Part shown: piece after piece, positions 23,902-32,769 of the stretch
Numbering within the stretch: position 1 is the first letter of the stretch
Layout of the letters: each line of letters begins with the position of its first letter
Translations under genes and position numbers: made by a program
The notes under the pieces: generated by a model
Databases searched by the model: none
What the model was told of the DNA's origin: nothing
Seen by the model: the letters and a program-made list of their open reading frames with translations, nothing else
From: Bog-159 sp963843255
GTDB lineage: Bacteria > Acidobacteriota > Terriglobia > Bryobacterales > Bryobacteraceae
Direction of reading: 5' to 3'
NCBI GenBank assembly: GCA_963843255.1
Contig: CAWJJQ010000008.1
Coordinates: 581,867 to 645,866 of the forward strand
Length of the DNA stretch: 64,000 nucleotides

Positions 23902-26347
23902 TTTCCGCGCCAATCTCCGGCTTCCCGGCGGCCCTCTGGGACGCTTGCGCGCCGCACCCGGCGCCGCTTGGGCCGCGCGCCTGGCGCGCCGCCTGTTCCA
24001 GATCTCGAAGGGAGTCACGGCGCGAACCTCGCTCCTGTCCTGGATGATCACGCTATCCACGTTGACCATCTTCGTCACCGGCAGTCTCCCCGAACAGAAA
24101 CGCGACTTGCTGCAAGGGCTCGAATCCAGGGCGCGGGGCATCTCTTCTTCCCTGCGCGACGGGATGACCACCGCGGCCGTTAACGAAGACTATAGCGGCT
24201 TGGTCGATGAGTGCATCCGTGAGCTGGACGGCGACAGAGCGGTTGAGTACGTGCTGATCACCAAAAACGACGGATTCTCCCTGATCGTCGAAAGGCCCGG
24301 ATGGCGGATGGCAAATCTCGGCGCCTATTGGCGGCCGGTCGTTAGAGAGCCCAAAGCGGCCATCGAGGTGGTCCCACTGATTGGCCGGCGCGCCTTCCAC
24401 TATGCGGCGCCTTTCGATTGCTCCTCCATTCACTGGGGCTGGATCCACGTTGGGCTTTCGGTAAATGATTACGATCACAGCGTCGTCAGCATGTACCAGC
24501 GCACCGGTATGCTCGCGATTCTCTGTACGGCCCTCAGCCTGTGCGCATCCGTTCTTTACGCCAAGCAATTGGTGCGGCCCGTTCTGAAACTCAAGACCGC
24601 CGTGCAGCGGATTGCGCAGGGGGACCTGTCGGCGCGCGCGGGGGAGGGCAGCGCAGCCGAGATCTCGAGCCTGGCGCAATCGTTCAACACCATGGCGGAT
24701 TCCCTGCTCCAGCGCGACCGCATTCTGGAGAGTGTGCGCTTCGCGGCGCAGCGCTTTCTCAGCGGCTCAGGCTGGCAGAGAGTGGTTCAGGAGGTTCTGG
24801 CGAAGATCGGCGTGGCGGCCCAGGCCAGCCGGGTCTTCCTGCTGGAGAGCAACGCCGGATACCGCGCCGGACTGCGGGGCGCCATACGCTACGAATGGAC
24901 CGCGCCGGGCACGCCTCGCCGCAGCGGCTTCCCCGGCCAGATCGACATCCGCTGGACAGGGCCGGATTGGATCCTGCGCGCCGGTCGTCTCAGCCATGGC
25001 GATGTGGTCTCTTTCGGCGGCGATCTCGATACCCAGGGCTCCGGGTCTCCGGGCCCCCGTCCCAAGTCGACGATCCTGGTGCCCATTGAAGTAGCCGGAG
25101 AGTGGTTCGGCGTCCTGGGTTTCGAAGACGATCTCCGGAACCGGGAGTGGAGCGAAGCCGAACGGGATAGCGTCCGCTCCGCGGCCGGTATGCTGGGCGC
25201 GGCCATTACCAGGCAACAGGCGCAGGAATACGTCGATAACATCCTGCGCTCCATGGACGAATCGTTGCTGGTGTTGGACCCGGACCTGTGCATCCGGCGG
25301 GTGAACCCCAGCGCGTTGCGGCTACTGGATTACACCGAACCGGAATTGCTCGGACGCTCCGCCGGCGAAATCATCGTGGAGGCGGAGTTGCAGGGACCCA
25401 GCAGCGCCGTGGAGCGCAGCTACCGCACCCGGTCCGGCCAGCTGATCCCGGTCCTGTTTTCGTCCGCCGAATTGCGCAGCGGCCTGGGATCGCTCGAAGG
25501 CTATGTGTGCCTGGCTCAGGAACTGACCGAAATAAAGCGGATCCAAGGGGAACTAGTGAGCGCCCGGGATGCCGCAGAGGAAGCCAACCGGGCCAAGAGC
25601 GCTTTCCTGGCCAACATGAGCCACGAATTGCGCACTCCTCTAAATGCCATCATCGGTTACAGCCAGATGCTGCGCGAGGATTATGTCGCGCCGGAACAGG
25701 ACCAGGTATGCGCCGACCTGGGGAAGATCGAGCGCTCCGGACAGCTTCTACTGGGCATTATCAATGACATTCTGGATCTGTCGAAAATAGAGGCCGGCCG
25801 CGAAACCGTCAAACTTCAAAATGTGGACGTGGCCGTGGTGCTGGAAGACGTCTGCAATGCCGTGCAGCCCCTGGCGCGGCAGCAGCGGAACGTGCTCGAA
25901 ATCGAATGCCCGGAGCATGCCCGGCTGGCTTATGCGGACCCCTCGAAGTTCCGGCAGAGCCTGCTGAACCTGGTGAACAATGCCTGTAAGTTCACCGAAA
26001 ACGGACGAGTTTCCGTTGCCGTAAACACCTTGCGGAATGCCGCCGGGCACTGGACTGAAGTGCACGTCTCCGATACCGGGATTGGCATTCGGCCGCAAGA
26101 CCTGGGAAAGCTGTTCCAGCCCTTCTCCCAGGTGGATGGCTCGGCCACCCGCAAGCACGATGGCACCGGGTTGGGCCTGGCCATCAGCAAAAGATTTTGC
26201 CAGATGATGGGCGGCGACATCACGGTTGAGAGCAAAGCGGGCCGGGGATCCCGCTTTTCCATCCGGCTGCCGGCCGGAAGAAGCGAATCAGGCGCGGCCG
26301 AGCCCCGCCCGCGGAAGGAACGACATGTGCAAGATTCTGTTGGTTGA
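23894..26347 (+). CDS. Membrane sensor histidine kinase (TM-sensor-TM-HAMP-GAF-PAS-HisKA-HATPase)
   Basis: An 817-residue kinase. Order: basic N terminus, TM1 near 50-70 (SLLSWMITLSTLTIFVTG), a periplasmic sensor to about 205, TM2 (MLAILCTALSLCASVLY), HAMP (VQRIAQGDLSARAGEG), a GAF-like domain of about 160 residues, and PAS (DNILRSMDESLLVLDP). HisKA has His577 in NMSHELRTPLN, and HATPase has NLVNNACKF, DTGIGI and GTGLGLAIS. The part from PAS to the end parallels the kinase at 19297 with only scattered substitutions, whereas the sensor halves differ. The 3' end overlaps the response-regulator start by 23 bases. The start has no ribosome site; see the leader peptide at 23842. Confidence 0.93.
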   Translation: MRDFRANLRLPGGPLGRLRAAPGAAWAARLARRLFQISKGVTARTSLLSWMITLSTLTIFVTGSLPEQKRDLLQGLESRARGISSSLRDGMTTAAVNEDYSGLVDECIRELDGDRAVEYVLITKNDGFSLIVERPGWRMANLGAYWRPVVREPKAAIEVVPLIGRRAFHYAAPFDCSSIHWGWIHVGLSVNDYDHSVVSMYQRTGMLAILCTALSLCASVLYAKQLVRPVLKLKTAVQRIAQGDLSARAGEGSAAEISSLAQSFNTMADSLLQRDRILESVRFAAQRFLSGSGWQRVVQEVLAKIGVAAQASRVFLLESNAGYRAGLRGAIRYEWTAPGTPRRSGFPGQIDIRWTGPDWILRAGRLSHGDVVSFGGDLDTQGSGSPGPRPKSTILVPIEVAGEWFGVLGFEDDLRNREWSEAERDSVRSAAGMLGAAITRQQAQEYVDNILRSMDESLLVLDPDLCIRRVNPSALRLLDYTEPELLGRSAGEIIVEAELQGPSSAVERSYRTRSGQLIPVLFSSAELRSGLGSLEGYVCLAQELTEIKRIQGELVSARDAAEEANRAKSAFLANMSHELRTPLNAIIGYSQMLREDYVAPEQDQVCADLGKIERSGQLLLGIINDILDLSKIEAGRETVKLQNVDVAVVLEDVCNAVQPLARQQRNVLEIECPEHARLAYADPSKFRQSLLNLVNNACKFTENGRVSVAVNTLRNAAGHWTEVHVSDTGIGIRPQDLGKLFQPFSQVDGSATRKHDGTGLGLAISKRFCQMMGGDITVESKAGRGSRFSIRLPAGRSESGAAEPRPRKERHVQDSVG

Positions 26348-26756
26348 GGACAATGAGCTGAATCGCGATATGCTCTCCCGCCGGCTGCGCAATCGCCAGC
26401 ACGAGGTAATCTTGGCGATGGATGGCCGGCAGGGCGTGGAAATGGCGCGGCGTGTACAGCCTGACCTGGTGCTCATGGACCTGAGCCTCCCGGAGATGGA
26501 TGGCTGGCAGGCGACCCGGGTCCTGAAGGGCGATGCGGCCACCCGCGCGATACCGGTGGTGGCGCTCACGGCGCACGCCATGGTGGGGGATATGGAGAAG
26601 GCGCTCGAAGCGGGCTGTGACGACTACGCCGTGAAACCGGTCAACCTGCCCCTGCTGCTGGAGATTATCGAGCGATTAACGCGCCCCGTGCGGGAATGCA
26701 CTCCGGTCCCGCCCGCTGCGGCGCGACCACAGGAGAATATCCATGAACGGGATTGA
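26325..26756 (+). CDS. Single-domain response regulator
   Basis: A 143-residue stand-alone receiver. ATG 26325 has GGAAGGA upstream, and the protein begins directly with KILLVEDNELNRDML. The acidic pocket is ED (Glu8-Asp9), the phospho-acceptor is Asp52 in LVLMDLSLPEMDG, the Thr is in VVALTAHAM, and the Lys is in YAVKPVN. There is no output domain, so it probably relays phosphate as CheY or Spo0F do. It overlaps the kinase before it by 23 bases and the GGDEF-EAL gene after it by 14 bases, so all three are surely translated together. Its first 20 residues resemble those of the next protein's receiver (both ELNRDMLSRRL), a sign of common origin. Confidence 0.92.
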   Translation: MCKILLVEDNELNRDMLSRRLRNRQHEVILAMDGRQGVEMARRVQPDLVLMDLSLPEMDGWQATRVLKGDAATRAIPVVALTAHAMVGDMEKALEAGCDDYAVKPVNLPLLLEIIERLTRPVRECTPVPPAAARPQENIHERD

Positions 26757-28899
26757 TCATCTGTTGCTGGTGGATGACGAGGAATTAAATCGCGACATGC
26801 TGTCGCGGCGGTTGCAGCACCAGGGATTTCGTGTCGGCAAGGCTGCCGATGGCCTGTCGGCGCTGGCCTATGTCCACACCGAGAGTCCGGACCTGGTGCT
26901 GCTCGACAGCATGATGCCCGGCATGAGCGGAATCGAAGTCTTGCAGGCGCTACGCGCGAGTTACACCCCCGACCAGTTGCCCGTGATCATGGTGACCGCC
27001 CTGAAGGATAGCGAAAAGGTGGTGGAAGCCCTCAATTTGGGCGCCAACGATTACATCACCAAGCCGGTGGATTTCCCGGTGGCTCTGGCGCGAATTAAGG
27101 GACAACTCGCCCGTCACGCCGCCGAAAATGCCTTGCGCAAAAGTGAGGAGCGCTACCGCCTCGCGGCGCTGGGCGCGAACGATGGCCTGTGGGACTGGGA
27201 CCTGGCCGCGGGCCGTGTCTACTATTCCAGCCGCTGGAAGGCACTGCTGGGATATTTAGGCGCGGAGATCGGCGAAACCTCGGACGAATGGTTTTCGCGC
27301 GTGCATCCTTCCGACCTGGAAAAGCTGCGGGAACTGGTAAGGGCCGAACAGTCCGGCGGTACCGGCGAGGCCTTCGAGTGCGAGTTCCGGATGCGCCACG
27401 GCGACGGGACTTTCCACTGGATGCGCTGCCGCGGCGCCTCCGTGCGCGACGGTTCCGGCCCGGCCATTCGTATGGCCGGCGCCATGAGCGATATTACCGC
27501 CGACAAGCTGGTCGATCCTCTTACCGGCCTGGCCAACCGGGTTCTGTTCATGGACCGGGTGGAACAGGAGTTTGCCGCCTGGCGGCAGGATCCGGCGGCT
27601 CAATTCGCCGTGATGTTCCTGGATATCGACCGCTTTAAGCTGATCAACGACAGCCTGGGCCACCAGGCCGGCGATCAGCTGTTGGTCGCCTTGGCCGAGC
27701 GGCTGGTGCGCGGCGTACGCATGAGCACTTCCGCCACCCGGCCGTCTTCCCGCGATATGGCGGCGCGTTTGGGTGGCGACGAATTCGCCGTCCTGTTGTG
27801 CGGCCTCACGAATCCCGCGGAATCCCTGCACGTGGCCCAGCGCATCCTCATGGACCTGCGCGAACCGTTCGGTCTGGCCGATCGCGGCATTTTTTGTACG
27901 GTGAGCATCGGTGTGGCGCGCTGCGGCCCGGCATATGTATCGGCCGAGGAAATTGTCAGGGATGCGGACACCGCCATGTATTCTGCCAAGCACAAGGGGC
28001 GTTCCCGCTGCGAGCTCTTCGACCAGACCATGCACTCCCACGTGGTGGAACGTCTGCAACTGGAGAATGATCTCCGGCGCGCAGTCGAGGACCACGAGAT
28101 TTCCGTGCACTACCAGCCTAAAGTCCGGCTTAGCGACCGGCGCATTTGCGGTTTCGAGGCGCTGGCACGGTGGACCCATCCCGAGCGGGGCGCCGTCCCG
28201 CCCTCCTCCTTCATTCCGGTGGCGGAAGAGACCGGTTTGATCCACGATCTCGACATGTTTATCCTGCGCCAGGCCTGTTTGCAAATGAAAGCCTGGAACG
28301 ACAGGTACAACTGTGATCCGCCGCTGGCGGTCAGCGTGAATCTCTCGCCCCGCCAGTTTACGCAGCCGGACCTGGCCGGCCAGATTGGGGATGCGTTGCG
28401 CGAGACGGGCTTGGCGCCGTCATCGCTTCAGTTGGAGGTAACCGAAGGCGTGGTGCTGGACGATGGAAAGGCGGCCCTCGAAATTCTCACGCAACTCAAG
28501 CGCCTGGGCGTGGGCCTGAAGATCGACGACTTTGGAACCGGTTACTCGAGTCTGGCCTACCTGGCGCAGCTCCCTTTCGATACCTTGAAAATCGATCGCT
28601 CGTTCACCATCCAGTTGGGAGGCGGCGACTGTAATTCCGAAATTGTGAAGGCCGTGCTCGAGATGGCCCACGCCATGGGCATGGAAGTTGTGGCCGAGGG
28701 CGTCGAGGACAGCCATCAGATGACCCGCCTGATCTCCATGGGCTGTGAATTCGGCCAGGGCTTCTTCTTCTCGAAGGCCGTCGATCCGGCCGCCGCCGAA
28801 CTGCTGGTGGCCGCCACCGCGGAGCAGGATGGCTTGCGGCCGCTGGCATTGACCGTTCCCGCGCCCGATGTGGCGGCGCTGCTTGAATCCATCATGTGA
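26743..28899 (+). CDS. REC-PAS-GGDEF-EAL cyclic-di-GMP enzyme
   Basis: A 718-residue output protein. The receiver has Asp55 as phospho-acceptor (LVLLDSMMPGMSG) and Lys in YITKPVD. PAS lies at about 135-250 (GLWDWDLAAGRVYYSS), GGDEF is intact at residues 344-348 (ARLGGDEFAVLL), and EAL is at 472-474 (FEALARWTHPERG). Further EAL catalytic elements are present: VSVNLSPRQF, LQLEVTEG, KIDDFGTGYSSL and VVAEGVED. Both synthesis and breakdown of c-di-GMP therefore look possible. The RxxD inhibitory site expected five residues before GGDEF reads SSRD, so product inhibition is probably absent. It is the last gene of the signalling cluster and presumably its output. Confidence 0.94.
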   Translation: MNGIDHLLLVDDEELNRDMLSRRLQHQGFRVGKAADGLSALAYVHTESPDLVLLDSMMPGMSGIEVLQALRASYTPDQLPVIMVTALKDSEKVVEALNLGANDYITKPVDFPVALARIKGQLARHAAENALRKSEERYRLAALGANDGLWDWDLAAGRVYYSSRWKALLGYLGAEIGETSDEWFSRVHPSDLEKLRELVRAEQSGGTGEAFECEFRMRHGDGTFHWMRCRGASVRDGSGPAIRMAGAMSDITADKLVDPLTGLANRVLFMDRVEQEFAAWRQDPAAQFAVMFLDIDRFKLINDSLGHQAGDQLLVALAERLVRGVRMSTSATRPSSRDMAARLGGDEFAVLLCGLTNPAESLHVAQRILMDLREPFGLADRGIFCTVSIGVARCGPAYVSAEEIVRDADTAMYSAKHKGRSRCELFDQTMHSHVVERLQLENDLRRAVEDHEISVHYQPKVRLSDRRICGFEALARWTHPERGAVPPSSFIPVAEETGLIHDLDMFILRQACLQMKAWNDRYNCDPPLAVSVNLSPRQFTQPDLAGQIGDALRETGLAPSSLQLEVTEGVVLDDGKAALEILTQLKRLGVGLKIDDFGTGYSSLAYLAQLPFDTLKIDRSFTIQLGGGDCNSEIVKAVLEMAHAMGMEVVAEGVEDSHQMTRLISMGCEFGQGFFFSKAVDPAAAELLVAATAEQDGLRPLALTVPAPDVAALLESIM

Positions 28900-28945
28900 C
28901 CCGGCAGCTTGCGCCAGTTGCATCCTGAAGCAGATTACTGGAGAA

Positions 28946-28980
28946 TATAATCTGAATATATCTTTAGTCCCCAAAGGAGG
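28946..28980 (+). promoter_or_regulatory. Promoter -10 box and strong ribosome site of the acyltransferase gene
   Basis: A consensus TATAAT (28946-28951) lies in the gap after the c-di-GMP gene. The region 17 bases upstream (TCCTGA) is only a weak -35. A near-perfect AAAGGAGG (28973-28980) stands five bases before ATG 28986. This marks a separate transcription unit from the signalling cluster. Confidence 0.5.
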
Positions 28981-28985
28981 CCGTC

Positions 28986-30662
28986 ATGGCGCTTCCCCAA
29001 CTGCCACAGCGTTTGGGAGCCCTGGACGCCGCATTTCTGAACTTCGAGTCCAGGGAAATGCCGCTGCACATTGGCGGTGTGTGCACATTTGAAGGAACCA
29101 TCCCTTTCGAGAGATTCGTCGCCACCATTGAATCCAAACTCGATATCATCCCGCGGTATCGCGAAAAGGTCGTCCATCCCTTCCTCAACATCGGATACCC
29201 GACGTGGCAGTTCGATCCGGACTTCGACATCCGGCGCCACATCTTCCACCTGAAGCTCGATCCGCCGGGCACCATGGAGCAACTGCGCGAGCTGACCGGC
29301 CGTCTCTTCACTCCGCTGCTCGATCGCAATAAACCGCTGTGGGAAACCTACGTGGTGGACGGCCTTGCCGGGAACCGTTCCGCGATGATCTGCAAAGTCC
29401 ATCATTCGATCGTCGACGGCGTGGCCGGCATCGGCTTGCTCAATGTGATCATGGACCCGTCGCCCGAGGAGCGTCCGCTGCCCCGGCGTAAGCCATACCG
29501 CCCGCCCCCGCCTCCCGATCAGGCTTTTCTCTTCCTTGATGCGTTCGCCGATAGCCTGGCGCAACTTCCCAAGCGCTGGAAGGAGGCCCGCGAGGGTCTT
29601 CTCGGCTACGGCTCGCTGCTCATGCGCGATAACTTCGCCGCGCTGGGCCTGGAGCGGGTGGTTGACATGATGCCCGAGTTATTGTCGCCGCTGGAACATC
29701 TGCCGTTCAACCGGCCGTGCTCCGGCGAACGCCAGGTTTACTGGACGGAGGTCCCCTTCGCCGAGGCGCGCGCCATTCGCACCGCTTGCAACTGCACCGT
29801 AAACGACGTGGTGCTCGCGGTAGTGGCCGGGGCCGTCGCGAGGTACACCCTGCTGCACGGCCAGACCGTAAAAGGCCGCTTCTTCCGGCCCATGGTGCCC
29901 GTGAATGTGCGCCCCGCCGAACAGGCGATCGGCGCTTTCGGCAATTTAATTTCGCTGCTGCCCGTAACCCTGCCGCTGGGCATCAAGGATCCCCTGGCCC
30001 GCATTCGCCACATTCACCAGCAGACGCAAGCCATGAAAGGCGCCCGCATGCCGGAACTGGTGCGCGTGGGGCTCGCCTGGCTGGGGCTTCTGCCGCCGCC
30101 TGTACAGGCATTCCTGGCCGGAAACCTGGGCTGGCTCAACACCCCCATTCCTCTTTTCCACATGGTCTGCACCAATGTGCCTGGACCTCAATTGCCGCTA
30201 TACACCTGCGGCAAGCGGATGCTGGCCTGCTATCCGCACGTGCCCACTGGCATGGACGTAGGCATCAGCGTAGCCATCGAGAGCTACGACCAAAAGCTCT
30301 ACTTCGCCCTGACCACGGACGCTATGGCCGCGCCGGACGGCGGCCGCATGACCGGGTTTCTGGACGCGTCCTTCAAGGAGTTGCGCAAGGCTGCTGGCGT
30401 GCCCGAGACCCGGCCGCACCCCAGCCGCACGCGCGCGCCGCGCCAACCGAAGCCCAAAGCCAAAATGCGCAAGCCCCGGCCCGCGCCGCCGGAAGCCGCG
30501 CCCGAGGCAGAAGCTGTGCCGGAGTCCGTCCCGGCGCCGGTCGCAGCGCCCCCGCCGCCCGAACTGATCCTGCCCGAAATCAGTGACGTAGGACCCGCAG
30601 AGGAAGAAACGCTCGAAGACGCCACCCTGATCCAGGAAGAGGAACTCGAGCCAGTATTCTGA
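28986..30662 (+). CDS. Wax ester synthase / diacylglycerol acyltransferase (WS/DGAT)
   Basis: A 558-residue bifunctional acyltransferase-type protein. The N terminus has the family start (LGALDAAFLNFES, then MPLHIGGVC), the catalytic motif HHSIVDG at residues 139-145 and, later, PLFHMVCTNVPGPQLPLY-type sequence and VGISVAIESYDQKLYF. The family esterifies fatty alcohols or diacylglycerol with acyl-CoA to make storage wax esters or triacylglycerol. After about residue 465 the normal domain ends and a Pro/Ala/Glu-rich, first basic then acidic tail of about 90 residues follows. This tail is unusual. No lipid genes are adjacent. Confidence 0.9.
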   Translation: MALPQLPQRLGALDAAFLNFESREMPLHIGGVCTFEGTIPFERFVATIESKLDIIPRYREKVVHPFLNIGYPTWQFDPDFDIRRHIFHLKLDPPGTMEQLRELTGRLFTPLLDRNKPLWETYVVDGLAGNRSAMICKVHHSIVDGVAGIGLLNVIMDPSPEERPLPRRKPYRPPPPPDQAFLFLDAFADSLAQLPKRWKEAREGLLGYGSLLMRDNFAALGLERVVDMMPELLSPLEHLPFNRPCSGERQVYWTEVPFAEARAIRTACNCTVNDVVLAVVAGAVARYTLLHGQTVKGRFFRPMVPVNVRPAEQAIGAFGNLISLLPVTLPLGIKDPLARIRHIHQQTQAMKGARMPELVRVGLAWLGLLPPPVQAFLAGNLGWLNTPIPLFHMVCTNVPGPQLPLYTCGKRMLACYPHVPTGMDVGISVAIESYDQKLYFALTTDAMAAPDGGRMTGFLDASFKELRKAAGVPETRPHPSRTRAPRQPKPKAKMRKPRPAPPEAAPEAEAVPESVPAPVAAPPPPELILPEISDVGPAEEETLEDATLIQEEELEPVF

Positions 30663-30677
30663 CGGCGAGCGGGTACC

Positions 30678-32282
30678 ATGCATTACGTGACCGCGCTGCT
30701 TATTCCGCTCGCGGCGTTTGCTCAATCCCGATCGCCTGAGCCGGCCGCCGGCTCCATCAGCGGCGTGGTCAAGGATACGGCGACGCGCACCCCTCTGGCC
30801 GGTGTGGTGGTCAATGCCGGCCAGTCCGCTGCCACCACCGGCCCTCTCGGTGAGTTCACTCTCCTGGGAGTGCCCCCGGGGCGCCAGTATATTTCCGTGC
30901 ATGACGAAAACCGCGCCGCATCGAGTGGGCTGTACCTGCTGTTGAACCCCGGCCAGGAAATCACAGGGGTAGAAGCATTCATCAAGCTGGGCGGCACGGT
31001 TTCGGGCCGCGTGTTCGATGACGGACGCCATCCGGTGGCCAGCGCCGACGTTCTGCTCCTCGAAAAGACGTTTGAGTTCGGCCAGCCGGCCTACGTGCCT
31101 AAGTTGATTGTCCAAACCGATCGGCGCGGAGCATACCACCTGTCGCCAGTACGTGCTGGACGCGATTTCTGGATTCTGGCCCGAAAGCGCGTCCAACTGC
31201 TCGACTCCGGCGCCAAGTTGCCTGCCGATCCGGACCAGCGCCCCCGGCTTCCGCTACCCGCGTATTATCCCGGTTCGCCGTCCGTAGAAAGCGCCGCCGC
31301 CATCACGCTGGCTTCCGCCGAGGATCGCCGTGACGTGGATATCCGAATGGCCCTCGCGCCGGTCTTTTGCATCGACGGCTCCGCGGAAACGCCGGGCAGC
31401 CTTGCGCTTTCCAACGTGACTATCACCGGGGAACAGCCGTTTATTGTTGATTACCCGCCCGCGGTGACCGTGGCCGCCTCAGCTGACGGCAAATTCAGCG
31501 CCTGCGGCTTTCCTCCTGGCGAATACCGGATTACTGCGTCCAACAGTGCGGAGATTGCCAGCCAGCGCCTGTCTGCGTTCGCCCAAATCGAAGTCATCGA
31601 TCGCGACCTCGACAATTTGCGTCTGACCGCTCAATCCGCCGTGACCGTCACAGGAGAGACGCTCTGGGATCCTCCGCCGCGCGACGAGCCGGTAACCCGA
31701 ATCTCGGCCGCATTCGTGAAGTCTCAGCCACAGTCCGGCGGGATAGGCGGCGTATTCAGCTTTGGCGGCCATATCGCGGTCCCTGGACCATTCACCTTGG
31801 GCCGCATACCCGTCGACGACTATGCCTTCCGCTTGTCAGGCCTCCCGCCGGGCTGCTACGCGAAGGAAGCAACCTACGGCGGCGCCGGCGTGCTGCACGG
31901 GATGGTGCAGTTCACCCGCGCCGCGCCGGACAGCCGCTTGCACATCGCGTTGGCCTGCGATGGCGGATCGATGACCGCGCGGGTGACCGATGGCGACGGC
32001 AATCCAGTTTCGAACCTCTGGCTCTACATCATGGCCAAGGATGCCGCATCTCCGGCCGCGCTGCAGCAGATTCTTCGTCAGGAGGAAGTCGTGAACGGCT
32101 GGAGTGGAACCGTGGCGGACCTGCCGCCCGGAACATACCTTGTGCTAGCTTGCGGCCTGGAAATGGATGGGACCGCCGCTCCCGTCATAAAGCTCTGGCA
32201 GGCGCGGTCTAGAGCCAAAGAAATATCGGTCGGTTCCGGCGAAGCGGTCCGCATCACGCTCGAAATATCGGAGCTCGAATAA
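30678..32282 (+). CDS. Exported carboxypeptidase-regulatory-like (Ig-like repeat) protein
   Basis: A 534-residue protein with a short signal peptide (ALLIPLAAFAQS). Repeated beta-sandwich modules follow: GSISGVVKDTATRTPLAG with TTGPLGEFTLLGVPPGRQY is a typical CarboxypepD_reg-like fold, and GGTVSGRVFDDGRHPVASA, VTVTGETLWDPP and MTARVTDGDGNPVSNLWLY look like further copies. It has no membrane barrel or enzyme domain. Such proteins are abundant and uncharacterised in acidobacteria. Only 15 bases separate it from the acyltransferase stop, so read-through transcription is possible. The end converges on tadA with an 11-base gap. Confidence 0.75.
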   Translation: MHYVTALLIPLAAFAQSRSPEPAAGSISGVVKDTATRTPLAGVVVNAGQSAATTGPLGEFTLLGVPPGRQYISVHDENRAASSGLYLLLNPGQEITGVEAFIKLGGTVSGRVFDDGRHPVASADVLLLEKTFEFGQPAYVPKLIVQTDRRGAYHLSPVRAGRDFWILARKRVQLLDSGAKLPADPDQRPRLPLPAYYPGSPSVESAAAITLASAEDRRDVDIRMALAPVFCIDGSAETPGSLALSNVTITGEQPFIVDYPPAVTVAASADGKFSACGFPPGEYRITASNSAEIASQRLSAFAQIEVIDRDLDNLRLTAQSAVTVTGETLWDPPPRDEPVTRISAAFVKSQPQSGGIGGVFSFGGHIAVPGPFTLGRIPVDDYAFRLSGLPPGCYAKEATYGGAGVLHGMVQFTRAAPDSRLHIALACDGGSMTARVTDGDGNPVSNLWLYIMAKDAASPAALQQILRQEEVVNGWSGTVADLPPGTYLVLACGLEMDGTAAPVIKLWQARSRAKEISVGSGEAVRITLEISELE

Positions 32283-32293
32283 GGGCGCCACGC

Positions 32294-32737
32294 TCACCTG
32301 CGCCGCTCGAAAAATTCCTTGAGTAACTCGACGCATTCGACAGCCAGCACGCCCTCCACAATCTCTACGCGGTGATTGAGCAGCTCGGAATCCGCGATCC
32401 GGAACTTGCTGCGCACGCCGCCAAACCGGAGGTCGCGCGCCCCGAACACCAGCCGCCCCACGCGCGCCGCCACCAGTGCTCCCGCGCACATCGCGCAAGG
32501 TTCCAGCGTGGCATACACCGTAGCCCCCTCCAGCCGGTAATTACCTTCCGCCAGCGCCGCCGCGCGTAACGCCAGCATCTCCGCATGCGCCGTGGGATCG
32601 TGGGTCGCAATGGGTGAATTGCGCCCGCGGCCCACTACCGCGCCGTCCACCACCACCACCGCGCCTACGGGTACCTCGCCCGCCGCTTGCGCCTCGCGGG
32701 CCAGCGCCAGGGCCTCCCGCATGAAGATGTCATGCAT
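32294..32737 (-). CDS. tadA: tRNA-adenosine deaminase
   Basis: A 147-residue cytidine-deaminase-fold protein of the usual TadA length. Zinc ligands and the proton shuttle are present: His51 and Glu53 in HAEMLALR, and Cys81 and Cys84 in EPCAMCAGAL. The N terminus MREALALAREAQAAGEVPVG is typical. TadA converts A34 of tRNA-Arg(ACG) to inosine and is usually essential. A guanine-deaminase-like role is possible but less likely given the TLEPCAMC context. ATG 32737 has AGAGGGG upstream. It is divergent from the FtsX gene at 32770. Confidence 0.9.
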   Translation of the reverse strand: MHDIFMREALALAREAQAAGEVPVGAVVVVDGAVVGRGRNSPIATHDPTAHAEMLALRAAALAEGNYRLEGATVYATLEPCAMCAGALVAARVGRLVFGARDLRFGGVRSKFRIADSELLNHRVEIVEGVLAVECVELLKEFFERRR

Positions 32738-32769
32738 GCCCCTCTTAGCTTAGAATAAGAAGATCCTCC

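Noticed and set aside
16369..28899. Phosphonate import locus because of the PhnD-like protein
   Set aside because: No phnC, phnE or lyase genes are present; the neighbours are signalling genes.
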